From NCBI GenBank assembly GCA_039198065.1, contig JBCCTU010000011.1, forward strand, positions 1 through 64,000: a stretch of 64,000 nt of DNA, given 5' to 3'. Source of the DNA: CALHVX01 sp039198065. GTDB lineage: Bacteria; Pseudomonadota; Gammaproteobacteria; Pseudomonadales; Azotimanducaceae. Below, piece by piece: positions 25,568 through 34,491 of the stretch. The translations under genes and the position numbers were made by a program. Below the pieces are notes generated by a model. It was not told the DNA's origin, searched no databases, and saw only the letters and a list, made by a program, of their open reading frames with translations. Numbering within the stretch: position 1 is the stretch's first letter; each line of letters begins with the position of its first letter.

Positions 25568-28006
25568 TTAAGGGTTGTCGCCGTCCGCAACTGCCGACCA
25601 CTGACCTTTGTAGAAGCGCTCGATGACTGTCGGGTCATCGTCCAATCGAAACAGATACAGCCAGTCGTTGTCGATCAGCTGCCGCACGACGTCGTGTCGC
25701 GCAGCAATGTACGCAATCGCCTCGGCGGGTGCCGCGATGTAGACGGATAGCCGCAGCGGATCGTGCATCCAGCGTTCGCCGTTGTGAATGGACTGCATCG
25801 ACAAGCCGATCCGAAGATCGCCAGCGTTACCCTCGAATACTCCCAGGTTTCCGCCGACGACGTTGTGCAGCACCTTATTGCCGCAGCCGTACAGCGTATT
25901 GTCGGTCACCGAGAGGTTGTACTGGGTGTTGATCCAGTTTGTGACCACCATCGGTGCCGTCATGATGAGCTCAAGCACCGGATAGCCCGCCTTTTCGTCC
26001 TCCTGCCACTGATAGTCGTGGAGAAAGCTCCGGCCTTCCAGATCGATGTCTTTGCACCGCGATCGGGGCGCGACGATGAACGCTGCGTTGTTTGCCAAGC
26101 CCCACTCAGGCCGGGTTTGAGACCAATCGCGGCTCCGTGACCGAATGGCCTTTTCGACTGATGACTCCGTGATCCCGAGTTTGCGCGCGCGCTCCTGGCG
26201 GGTCTGGGCGCTGGCGCTGTTCAGCCAACGGGTGATTGTGTCCGTACCCTGGGGCAGCTCGGTCAAGCAGTGGATGTCGTCGGTAGTGGTGTCGTGAAGT
26301 GCCGGAACGAAGTGAGTGTCGCTCGGAATCGTGATGCCGTGGGTCTCAGCCAAGGCATAGCGTACCTGGGCGTCATTGAGCACCTGCGCAAGCACACGAA
26401 CGTTGATCTCACCGGTCTGACCGCAACAAGCGCCGCAGTCGAGGCCGGCTGCGTGGGGGTTGTTGCGCGTGCTGCTGCCGTGGCCGACGACCATGACGAC
26501 CGGTGCGAAGGTTTGCGTCAGCGTCATTGCACCGAGCACCCCGGAAACCAACTCGGCCTGGGCGTGAGCGTCGAGCGGGCCATCAGTGGATTCAACGACG
26601 AAGCTGTCCTTCGAGCTACAGCAGGTGTTGACCGGATGCCGAGGCGGTGAGCCGGCGACGGCTTCCCGCAGGAGCTTGAACGCATAGCTCAACCCCACGG
26701 ATTCCACATAGCCGAATGCTGCCGGGGCCTTCTTGCTTAGGGCCGACCATCGCGCACGGCGGTTGTGTTGCGCAGCGCGGTCATCGGCATCACTCACTGC
26801 TTCCCGTACGGACAGCGTTGGCTGGATGAGGCCAGGCATTTGTGAACGTCGGTACTCGGTTCCACTTTGCTGATAGTCGATCGGTAAACCAAAGAACCCG
26901 GCGAAGCCGAGGGTCTGTATCGATGGGTCCTGCGCTTCAAGGGCCCGGCGGTAGACTTCTGAACGTACATCAATGCAGAACACGGCCTGCAGGGCTGGGC
27001 GTTCGCCGTCGTTGCTGGGCGCAGCGGGCGTCTGGCGCAGGGCATGATGCAGACCGCTTTGGTAGGCGATCTCAGCAGCACGTTGCCAAACCATGGCGAC
27101 CTGCGTTGCGCTGCGGTAGGCATCGAGGAACTCCGGAAGCCGCGCGAGCTGTTCGCGCCAGGCACGCCTCTGCGTGGCCGCCTCGTCTGGCGAGGTGGCG
27201 TGCACGTGCCGCCAAAGCGCGAGTTCCCACGCCAATCGAATGGCCAGCAGGTCGGGAAGCGAGTCGTCTGAGCCGCCGTTGAGCTGCGATTGCCAGCGTT
27301 GATAGGAGACCCAGGACGCCCATCCGTTGATGTCCAACAGCAACGCGTGGAAGTAATCGGCCTGCGGCGTCGGCGCGTCAATTGCAAGCTCCGCGACGGC
27401 GATTGCGAGCAGCTCGCCGGCGCTGTCTGGGAGTGCGGCAAACTGGCGATGCAAACCCCGCTCACCCATCATGATTTCGATGCCGCGATCGTGACGAACG
27501 GTATCGAGCCAGGCCTCGTACAGCGGTAGCGCCTGGTCAGTTGGCATCGGAGTTCCCGCAGCGTAGAAGTTGGCGCAGAACTGACTGATCTGTTGCACCA
27601 CTTCGTCGTGCCAGCTGACATGACGCGTAAGGTCACGGCTGCTGTCGAGCTGATCACTGAAGTTTTGCCAGCTTGGTAGTGTGTCGGCACCGTTTAGCCA
27701 GTCCAGGGCCCGTTGTTCCGTCACCTCATCCTGACCGGCGAGTGCGGCACTCAGGTGCTGCGTTTGAATCGATTGACCGTACCGCTCCCGAAACCAGCTA
27801 CGCGGCATGTGCCCGTTCGCGTGCCCGAGCAGCGCGACCTGTGCTGCGACATCGGCGTAGGGGCGGTCGCGCATTTCCCACCAGGGATTTACGGCGATGA
27901 ACTGGTCCAGCGGCCAGGTCGGGGCGATGCGGCGCCCAACCTCAACGGCCAGATCATGAACGGGCTGGGTGAGATCGGGAGACGTATCGAGCGCAGGCGC
28001 GGTCAT
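25568..28006 (-). CDS. dabA: Inorganic carbon uptake protein DabA (DUF2309)
   Basis: About 812 residues from ATG 28006, which overlaps the dabB stop; an in-frame start at 28105 would add 33 residues lying inside dabB. The beta-carbonic-anhydrase-like zinc site is complete: Cys344 and Asp346 in AVFCIDVRSE, His509 in VVGHGSSTRNNPH and Cys524 in LDCGACCG. The 15-residue His-to-Cys spacing equals that of the Halothiobacillus protein. DabA is proposed to hydrate CO2 vectorially, driven by cation flow through DabB. Confidence 0.93.
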   Translation of the reverse strand: MTAPALDTSPDLTQPVHDLAVEVGRRIAPTWPLDQFIAVNPWWEMRDRPYADVAAQVALLGHANGHMPRSWFRERYGQSIQTQHLSAALAGQDEVTEQRALDWLNGADTLPSWQNFSDQLDSSRDLTRHVSWHDEVVQQISQFCANFYAAGTPMPTDQALPLYEAWLDTVRHDRGIEIMMGERGLHRQFAALPDSAGELLAIAVAELAIDAPTPQADYFHALLLDINGWASWVSYQRWQSQLNGGSDDSLPDLLAIRLAWELALWRHVHATSPDEAATQRRAWREQLARLPEFLDAYRSATQVAMVWQRAAEIAYQSGLHHALRQTPAAPSNDGERPALQAVFCIDVRSEVYRRALEAQDPSIQTLGFAGFFGLPIDYQQSGTEYRRSQMPGLIQPTLSVREAVSDADDRAAQHNRRARWSALSKKAPAAFGYVESVGLSYAFKLLREAVAGSPPRHPVNTCCSSKDSFVVESTDGPLDAHAQAELVSGVLGAMTLTQTFAPVVMVVGHGSSTRNNPHAAGLDCGACCGQTGEINVRVLAQVLNDAQVRYALAETHGITIPSDTHFVPALHDTTTDDIHCLTELPQGTDTITRWLNSASAQTRQERARKLGITESSVEKAIRSRSRDWSQTRPEWGLANNAAFIVAPRSRCKDIDLEGRSFLHDYQWQEDEKAGYPVLELIMTAPMVVTNWINTQYNLSVTDNTLYGCGNKVLHNVVGGNLGVFEGNAGDLRIGLSMQSIHNGERWMHDPLRLSVYIAAPAEAIAYIAARHDVVRQLIDNDWLYLFRLDDDPTVIERFYKGQWSAVADGDNP

Positions 28007-29541
28007 GATGAGGTTTCCTGTAGTTCGTTTGCGAATACACGCGTGCGGGTCGCACGGGGTGGGAGCTGAGCAGGCCAGATTGCCAGGGTGGCGCGGGTCG
28101 CCCACTCATCGAGATAAAAGCCCGCATAGAGGTTGCGATACAGCGCGCGACCAAGGCGGGTATTGCCTTGGTGTCGTAGCAACCAGTACAACCCGATGAG
28201 TAGGCAGACGAGGAATACGAACCAGCCGCCCTGTGCCACCGTTGGCGTTATCGAGGAAGGCGCTAGTGCGTCGAACAGTGTCTTTAGCACCGCGTAGAGC
28301 GCGACGATGCCGGCCGCGAGGCCGGCGGCCCAAGTGAGGGACCCGCCATCTTGAATCGTCGCCCGCTCCGTGAGCAGCAAAATCGGAGACATGGCCAGCA
28401 GCAACCAAAGTCCGGCATCGGGAGACGCGGCGCCAACGGCGATAAGTACACCGAGAAACACCAACACGCACAGCACGAGCAATGGAATGCTCTGCGGCTG
28501 TGGCAATCGAAGCGGCGCCATCTGCCGTTTCAGGTAGTTTTCAACCTCCGAACCTGAATCGAGGAACGCGTGCGCCTTGTAGCACGAGTGTGCAACGAGA
28601 TGCAGCAGCGCCAGCCCGTATTGGCCGAGCGCACACTCAACGAGCATCAGGCCCATCTGTGCAACCGTTGACCACGCGAGCAGTACCTTAATGCTGACTC
28701 GGGTCATGGTGATCAGGGCCGCCGCGACGCTGGTGAGGCCTGCAACGATCAGCACCAGCCAGTTTGCGAGGCTCGCCTGGCTCATGAGGGGAGCCATAAG
28801 CAACAGCAGAAAACCGCCTAGGTTGATCACGCCGGCGTGGAGCAAGGCAGACACCGGTGTCGGCGCTTCAACCACCTGAATCAGCCAACCGTGCATGGGG
28901 AACTGAGCACACTTGACCATCGCCGCGCAGGCGATGAGCACAGCGGCAGTGTGTTCCAGGCGGCTCAACCCGTCGGGTCCGCCCACCGACTGCATCAGCG
29001 CATCGATAGTTAGGGTGCCGTGTTCCGAGTAGAGGAAGGCGAAGGCCACAACGAGACAGATCTCCGCCAGGCGGGCGAAGAGAAACTTTTTGTGCGCGGC
29101 GAGTGCGGCGCGCTTGCGCGCCGGATAGAACATGAGCAGCTGGTGCAGGCTTATGCTTATCCCGGCCCAGGCAACCAAGAGTACGCCCACATGGTTGGTC
29201 GTAACGACGACCATCACGCAGCCCAGGGTCAACTGAAGCCACCGTTGAAAGCGCGGTTGTCCGGCTTCGCCTTCCAGGTAGCGCGAGGCGTAGCGCGCTA
29301 CGATCAAGCCAATAAAGGTAACCAGACCCTGCACGATCAGGTGCAGGGGGTCATTGAGGAACCAACCGCTTATCGGATCGGGCAACGGAACGTGTGCAAG
29401 GATCAGCACCAACGTTGCCAGGTTACACAGCTGGGTTACCCGCCAACCTGCGCGGCTCGGCAGTGCAGGCGCCACCAGCGCACAGGCCAGGTACAACAGT
29501 GGCACGGAAAGCATAATCAGGTCGGAAGCGTTGCCGCTCAC
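28003..29541 (-). CDS. dabB: Inorganic carbon uptake membrane protein DabB (NDH-like)
   Basis: 512 residues with about 13 hydrophobic spans and the proton-translocation core of NuoL/Mrp-type subunits (MVKCAQFPMHGWLIQVVEAPTPVSALLHAGVINLGGFLLL). It pairs with DabA to form the DAC carbon-concentrating transporter, DabB supplying the ion gradient coupling. It begins at GTG 29541 and overlaps dabA by an ATGA junction. No Rubisco, carboxysome or LysR regulator gene is adjacent, so the pair may feed anaplerotic carboxylation rather than autotrophy. Confidence 0.92.
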   Translation of the reverse strand: MSGNASDLIMLSVPLLYLACALVAPALPSRAGWRVTQLCNLATLVLILAHVPLPDPISGWFLNDPLHLIVQGLVTFIGLIVARYASRYLEGEAGQPRFQRWLQLTLGCVMVVVTTNHVGVLLVAWAGISISLHQLLMFYPARKRAALAAHKKFLFARLAEICLVVAFAFLYSEHGTLTIDALMQSVGGPDGLSRLEHTAAVLIACAAMVKCAQFPMHGWLIQVVEAPTPVSALLHAGVINLGGFLLLLMAPLMSQASLANWLVLIVAGLTSVAAALITMTRVSIKVLLAWSTVAQMGLMLVECALGQYGLALLHLVAHSCYKAHAFLDSGSEVENYLKRQMAPLRLPQPQSIPLLVLCVLVFLGVLIAVGAASPDAGLWLLLAMSPILLLTERATIQDGGSLTWAAGLAAGIVALYAVLKTLFDALAPSSITPTVAQGGWFVFLVCLLIGLYWLLRHQGNTRLGRALYRNLYAGFYLDEWATRATLAIWPAQLPPRATRTRVFANELQETSS

Positions 29542-29853
29542 AGTGCGCTCCGCAGAAACGAATGACGCGGGGATTATCCGAAGCGAGGCGATGAGTGAAA
29601 AAGTGATTATTTCGCGCTTATCGTTCTTCTCTCTATATCAAAACCCTTGGAAGCCGTGACGATGCCGTGAAGCAGTGCGCGGGATGTCCGAAAACCACGT
29701 CGAGCTTTAGTTAATCGCGTTTATCTGCCCACCGGGGCAGGGCGGCGATCATCCCTCTTGAAGGTCCTCGAGCGCGCCTGCGGCAACCTGCTGGACTGGC
29801 GCTGAACATAAGCCGCAGAATCTTCCGCGATTCACCTGCGTTGGGGAGCGCAC
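29542..29853. other. Divergent intergenic region between dabB and the acyl-CoA synthetase
   Basis: 312 bases without a supported gene. An A+T-rich stretch at about 29590-29645 lies 50-100 bases upstream of dabB and probably holds its promoter. It includes a loose dyad around ATTATTTCGCGCTTAT that could be a LysR-type site, but I cannot support this further. Just upstream of 29854, GGGGAG serves as a ribosome site. Confidence 0.4.
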
Positions 29854-31425
29854 ATGTATCCAGGCAAATACGCACTCTGGCACCCGGATCGACCGGCCTT
29901 CATCATGGCGAGCACGAGTGAGGCCGTGTCCTATCGCGAGTACGAGGCACGGTCCAATCGCCTCGCCCAGCTATTGCGCCGCCAGGGACTCACCCGTGGC
30001 GATCACTACTCGATCTTTATGGAGAACAACGCCCGCTACCTCGAGTGCTGCGGCGCCGGTGAGCGTTCCGGGCTGTACTACACCTGCGTCAATCACTACC
30101 TGAAGGCAGATGAGCTGGCCTACATTCTTAGCAACAGCGAGTCGCAAGTGCTGGTTGTCTCTACGGGCAAGCTGGCGGTTGCGGAGCAGGCGTTGCGAGA
30201 GAGTCTTGGCGTTAAGCTCTGCCTGGTCATAGGTGCGGGAACGGGCGCGCTACCAGCGGCGATTCCCGGCGGAGCGGCGTTTCAGGATTTCGAGTCGGCG
30301 ACTGCGGCCTGTCCGGACACGCCGATCGCAGACGAAGCGCTGGGTACGTCCATGCTCTACTCCTCCGGAACGACCGGACGCCCGAAGGGTATTCTCCGGC
30401 CGCTGCCGGACAACGCGCCCGCGGATCCGCTGCCGCTCTTTACCTTTCTGCTGCAGTTGTGGCGCTATCGGGAAAACATGGTGTACCTGTCCCCGGCACC
30501 CCTGTACCACTCAGCACCCCAGGCCGCCGTGGGACTCACGCTCCGGATCGGCGGCACCGTAGTAATCATGGAGCGCTTTGATCCTGTCGATTACCTGCGC
30601 TACGTCGCGCAGTACAAACCGAGCCACAGTCAGCTCGTGCCGACGATGTTTTCCCGCATGCTCAAGCTCCCAGCAGAAGTACGGGAACACGCGGACGTGT
30701 CGTCACTCGAGACAGCGATCCATGCCGCCGCGCCCTGCCCGGTAAAGGTCAAAGAGCAGATGATCGACTGGTGGGGGCCGATCATTCACGAGTACTACGG
30801 CGCTACTGAGGGACTCGGCTTTGCCGCCCTCGACAGCCACGAGTGGCTCGAGCACAAAGGCAGCGTCGGCAAGGTCATTCTTGGGCAGCTACACGTTCTC
30901 GATGAAGAGGGCAACGAGTGCCCGGAAGGTGAGCCCGGAGAGTTGTGGTTTGAGACGGCGACGGAGTTCAGCTACTTCAACAACGAAAGCAAAACGCAGG
31001 AGGCGATGTCTGCCGACGGCACCATGAGCACCGTTGGCGATGTGGGCTACATCAAGGACGGCTACCTGTACCTGACCGACCGCTCCACGTTCATGATCAT
31101 CTCGGGCGGGGTGAACATCTACCCGCAGGAAACCGAAGACCTGCTGATTACGCACCCCAAGGTCGCCGACGCGGCGGTATTCGGTGTGCCGAATGAGGAT
31201 CTCGGGGAAGAGGTGAAGGCCGTCGTGCAGCCCATGGACGGCGTTGCAAGCGATCAGGCGTTTGCCGATGAGCTCATGACGTTCTGTCAGGAGAATCTAT
31301 CGCGGCAGAAGTGTCCTCGTTCCATCGACTTTGAGGCGGAGCTGCCGCGGCTACCGACGGGTAAGTTGTACAAGCGGTTGCTGAAGGACCGTTACTGGCA
31401 GGATCGTGGGACGGGGATCCTGTAG
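29854..31425 (+). CDS. AMP-forming acyl-CoA synthetase
   Basis: 523 residues of the ANL superfamily. The P-loop motif is MLYSSGTTGRPKGI (about residue 168), the A5 motif HEYYGATEGLGF, A7 TVGDVGYIKDGYLYLTDR, and the catalytic Lys motif LPRLPTGKLYKRLLKD lies at the C-terminus. It activates a carboxylic acid to acyl-AMP and then acyl-CoA. The sequence resembles medium/long-chain and steroid-acid ligases, but the substrate cannot be read. It stands alone between divergent dabB and the convergent lipoprotein. Confidence 0.88.
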   Translation: MYPGKYALWHPDRPAFIMASTSEAVSYREYEARSNRLAQLLRRQGLTRGDHYSIFMENNARYLECCGAGERSGLYYTCVNHYLKADELAYILSNSESQVLVVSTGKLAVAEQALRESLGVKLCLVIGAGTGALPAAIPGGAAFQDFESATAACPDTPIADEALGTSMLYSSGTTGRPKGILRPLPDNAPADPLPLFTFLLQLWRYRENMVYLSPAPLYHSAPQAAVGLTLRIGGTVVIMERFDPVDYLRYVAQYKPSHSQLVPTMFSRMLKLPAEVREHADVSSLETAIHAAAPCPVKVKEQMIDWWGPIIHEYYGATEGLGFAALDSHEWLEHKGSVGKVILGQLHVLDEEGNECPEGEPGELWFETATEFSYFNNESKTQEAMSADGTMSTVGDVGYIKDGYLYLTDRSTFMIISGGVNIYPQETEDLLITHPKVADAAVFGVPNEDLGEEVKAVVQPMDGVASDQAFADELMTFCQENLSRQKCPRSIDFEAELPRLPTGKLYKRLLKDRYWQDRGTGIL

Positions 31426-31450
31426 CGACCAACCCGATGGACTCGGATCG

Positions 31451-32380
31451 CTAGTCTGCGAAGTGCGCTCGACTCGCGACGAGCAACGGCTGCGGAGCCT
31501 TAGGAAGCCGACCGGTATACACGAGCTGGTAGTGTTCGCCGAAGATGATTCGATCATCCTCGTCACGCTTATCACTGCGTGTGTTGTAAACCTTAACGAC
31601 GACGTCAGAGCGGCTAACCAGATCGATGAGAGTGTTAACGACTTCTTTGTGTGGATTGTTTTCGACGTCGTACGACTCGAGCTTCAAGCGATTCGGTTCG
31701 AGCTCCGTGTTTGGCGTGCCTGCGGGTTTATCTGAGCCTTTTGCTAATAGTCGAGCCGTGTCGAATATGGCCGGTAGCGCGTCGCCTTCGGCGCTTGAAA
31801 ACTCCACCCAGAACCTTTGCTTCTCTGGCTTGCCATCCCAGGCGATGCCAAGTTCGTCTTCAGCGATTGCGTCCCTCGGTAGATGTAGCTTGACTTGATA
31901 GCCGGGCAGGGTGATGAAGAGTCTAAGGTCACCGTCTTTGATCGGCTCCGGGTGATCGAGGAGCCGGCGCCGGGTTCCTTCAGGTCTGAAAATGTCCCAG
32001 TACGACACCCAACCTGTTCGAAGGGGAAGGTCGCTGCTGTCGTAGACGATGAAGGTCCAATCGTTCGCGTACTTCTTCTTCGTACGTCGGAACACACTGA
32101 CGGGTTGGCCCGAAGCGCCGGTTGATGTTCTCGCCAACACGCTGGCCGGCTGCGTAAGTCCGGAGTTGTACTTGTAGTAGTGTTCGTGGCCGAACTCGCG
32201 CCAGCCGTTGCCTAGTTCTACCTCGAAGTTCTTCTTCGGGTCCTTGTTCCATGGCGCCTCCGGTGAGCCGCTTGTTTTGACCGATTTCGTAAGGCCGCAT
32301 CCGGTGCTGAGCAGGACGGCAGCTATCAAGATGAGCAGTGAACAGGCTGCTAGGTTTGTGTGTTTCGATACTAGAGTCAC
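31451..32380 (-). CDS. Predicted lipoprotein of unknown function
   Basis: 309 residues from GTG 32380. The N-terminus (LAACSLLILIAAVLLSTGCG) is a type II signal peptide with the Cys at residue 28 as lipidation site. The mature part is soluble, with no motif I recognise; WREFGHEHYYKYNSG and the late KVYNTRSDKRDEDDRIIFGEHYQLVYTGRLPK are its most distinctive segments. The G+C content is visibly lower than in the surrounding genes. It is convergent with the acyl-CoA synthetase. Confidence 0.7.
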   Translation of the reverse strand: MTLVSKHTNLAACSLLILIAAVLLSTGCGLTKSVKTSGSPEAPWNKDPKKNFEVELGNGWREFGHEHYYKYNSGLTQPASVLARTSTGASGQPVSVFRRTKKKYANDWTFIVYDSSDLPLRTGWVSYWDIFRPEGTRRRLLDHPEPIKDGDLRLFITLPGYQVKLHLPRDAIAEDELGIAWDGKPEKQRFWVEFSSAEGDALPAIFDTARLLAKGSDKPAGTPNTELEPNRLKLESYDVENNPHKEVVNTLIDLVSRSDVVVKVYNTRSDKRDEDDRIIFGEHYQLVYTGRLPKAPQPLLVASRAHFAD

Positions 32381-32682
32381 GATGAGAACATCAATGCTAG
32401 GAACAGTCAGAGTCTAGCGTGGGTCTCACGTCATCTGAACAGTTGGCCGCTTCTCGTAAGGAAACCGTAAGGCTTCTCTTTCCGGCCTCACCTCTGAGCT
32501 GTCGTTGCCTAGCCTCTGGGTACCGTATGTATTCTGCTAGTTGACAGGCTGAGTGTTGGCGTTTAATCGGTGTCGAGTTGGCAGCTGGTTTCTGAAGCCA
32601 CACTTTGCGCTTACCGCCAAGGGTGTGGCTGAATCTAGCGGTTTTGTTGGCCGATGGAGTTCTTCGCTTGGATCGTAGCGCT
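32381..32682. other. Intergenic region before the LuxR-type regulator
   Basis: About 300 bases between the divergent lipoprotein and regulator genes. The frame of the regulator is open through the last 80 bases from TTG 32605, so part of this may be coding if that start is used. Otherwise I see no RNA gene, terminator or convincing operator. Confidence 0.4.
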
Positions 32683-34332
32683 GTGTCTGATGGCGACATG
32701 TGGAAATCCCTGTCGGCGTGTCTTCTGGCCATTCAGTCCTTTCCAACGGATCCTTTTCAGGGTCTTGCGCTGATGAATGTGCTCGCCGAAGCCCCAGAGC
32801 TTGCTCCGCTGTTACAGCCCCATTTGGAGCTGGCAGCCCAGCTGACGGTCACTGACACTGAAATCCATAGGGGTGTAATTCAGTCTGAGCCCAACTGTAT
32901 TCGAATCGCGCTAGACGCCACGGGGGCGGCTCAGACAAATGAGCTACTGCTAGACCCCGAGCGTTCTGGTGAGCCTGGTCGGGTGCTCGATCTCTCGAGT
33001 AATGAAAATCTGGCGTGCGTCAGGGCGGGAGTATCGGATCTTAAGGCGGATTCTCGTTGCGATGCTTTGCTCGTTAGGCTTGTCACCAACGGGGGGTACG
33101 TACATGCCGTATTGACTGCTGCAGATGCTGATGTTCGTGGTTCGGGGTTGCCTGGGGCCGTGTACGTATTGTCTGTACCGATGCTTTCTAGCCTTGCGCA
33201 GGTAGCAACTAATCTGAAGCAAGTTGGATTGACTTCTGCTGAAGCTAGCCTGGCGGAACGCCTGGTGCTCGGCTCTTCTTTGACCGAATTGGCTCAGCAC
33301 AGCGGATTGAGCGTACACACGCTGCGAACGCAGTTAAAGTCGATAAACAGAAAGCTGGGTATCAGCAGCCAGGCCCAGCTCGTAGGTGCGTCACATCAGT
33401 TGGCCTTTATTGGTCGTACCGGTACGCAGCGTTTCGATGGTCAGGGCGTGTCTTTACTCCATGAGTTACCAGACGAACGATCGCTCGAAATTGTGCGGTT
33501 CGGAGAGGCTGCTCAGCGAAACGTTATTGGATTCTCTGGCTCCCTAGAAAGCGGTCTTCTGAATCAACAACAGTTGTCCAGCACGCTCAGTGAAGGGTGG
33601 GCGTATTGGGCGTATCAGCGTCCTGGCTATGGCCGCTCTGCTGTGCATCCTCAGCCGACGATAGACCGGGTGCGTGATGATGCGGGCCATTGGCTAGCGT
33701 CGGCGGCCGTTGGTCCTTTTGTTGCCTTTGGGCGGGCCAATGGTGCGAAGTATGCGCTCGCGCTGACTGACCATCGCAACTGTATCGGTGCAGTCTTGTT
33801 GGATCCAATTGCAACTCATTCTCTCGGTGAGCAGGGCAAACTGCACCCGTTTAAGCGCTCCGTTAACGCGTTGCCAAAGTTCCCGGCATTGGGTCATGCG
33901 TTTGGGAAAATAATGGCTGCTGCATACACCGAGGAGCGTCTGCGTTGGGTACTGAAGGAGCTCTACTCAACGTCCGTTGATCGAGAAGTGATCGAAGATT
34001 CGGTACGATTCGATGCACTTGTTGAGTCCGTGCGGGTCGCGATCTGTGAAAATTGGTCCGGCATTGCCGATGAGACGCGCGTCTCGGTGACGGAACGGAC
34101 GTCTCTACGTTTCGATTCTTCAGTGCCGATTGTCATGCTGTATAGCGAAGTTCTGGAGCCGGACGAAGTCGCACGGATGAAATTGGCTTTGTCTGCAGCG
34201 CGTTCTTTTGAATCTTTGCTTCTTAAAGGCTCAGGACGTTTGGTCGCCCATCGGCGTTGGGATGCGGTACTTGAGGCGTTCGCCACGGTTGAAGCCCACG
34301 CGGGTGCGTTCGGCTCCAAGTCGATGGTTTGA
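32683..34332 (+). CDS. LuxR-type regulator fused to an alpha/beta-hydrolase-like domain lacking its nucleophile
   Basis: About 549 residues from GTG 32683 (ATG 32698 and TTG 32605 are alternatives). The N-terminal 180 residues are an unassigned sensor-like region. Residues about 182-236 form a LuxR/FixJ HTH (LTSAEASLAERLVLGSSLTELAQHSGLSVHTLRTQLKSI). The C-terminal 300 residues look like an alpha/beta hydrolase: YQRPGYGRS, then a nucleophile elbow, then AVLLDP and a late SGRLVAHRRWDAVLEAF with a catalytic-type His. The elbow reads FGRANGA, with Ala352 where G-x-S-x-G needs Ser, so the domain is probably a ligand sensor. It precedes a PEP-CTERM gene and shares its lower G+C. Confidence 0.75.
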   Translation: MSDGDMWKSLSACLLAIQSFPTDPFQGLALMNVLAEAPELAPLLQPHLELAAQLTVTDTEIHRGVIQSEPNCIRIALDATGAAQTNELLLDPERSGEPGRVLDLSSNENLACVRAGVSDLKADSRCDALLVRLVTNGGYVHAVLTAADADVRGSGLPGAVYVLSVPMLSSLAQVATNLKQVGLTSAEASLAERLVLGSSLTELAQHSGLSVHTLRTQLKSINRKLGISSQAQLVGASHQLAFIGRTGTQRFDGQGVSLLHELPDERSLEIVRFGEAAQRNVIGFSGSLESGLLNQQQLSSTLSEGWAYWAYQRPGYGRSAVHPQPTIDRVRDDAGHWLASAAVGPFVAFGRANGAKYALALTDHRNCIGAVLLDPIATHSLGEQGKLHPFKRSVNALPKFPALGHAFGKIMAAAYTEERLRWVLKELYSTSVDREVIEDSVRFDALVESVRVAICENWSGIADETRVSVTERTSLRFDSSVPIVMLYSEVLEPDEVARMKLALSAARSFESLLLKGSGRLVAHRRWDAVLEAFATVEAHAGAFGSKSMV

Positions 34333-34376
34333 TGCCGCTGTTCTCCTACATTCCTTTTACAAAACGGACTGGGTCA

Positions 34377-34393
34377 TACCCCATTTGGGGGTA
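34377..34393. promoter_or_regulatory. Dyad TACCCC...GGGGGTA upstream of the PEP-CTERM gene
   Basis: A 17-base near-perfect inverted repeat, TACCCCATTTGGGGGTA, lies 99 bases before the PEP-CTERM ATG and 45 bases after the LuxR-type gene. Its size and symmetry suit a dimeric NarL/LuxR-type HTH, so it is a candidate operator for the neighbouring regulator. No T tract follows, which argues against a terminator. Confidence 0.45.
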
Positions 34394-34491
34394 GGTGCGG
34401 CTTCGCTCCGCTCTTTAGCCTCAGCTGCTGTGTGGCGCAGAGCAATCAGAGTTTTCTCTCTGTGCCCCGACCGAAGGTAGGGAGAGGTCTG

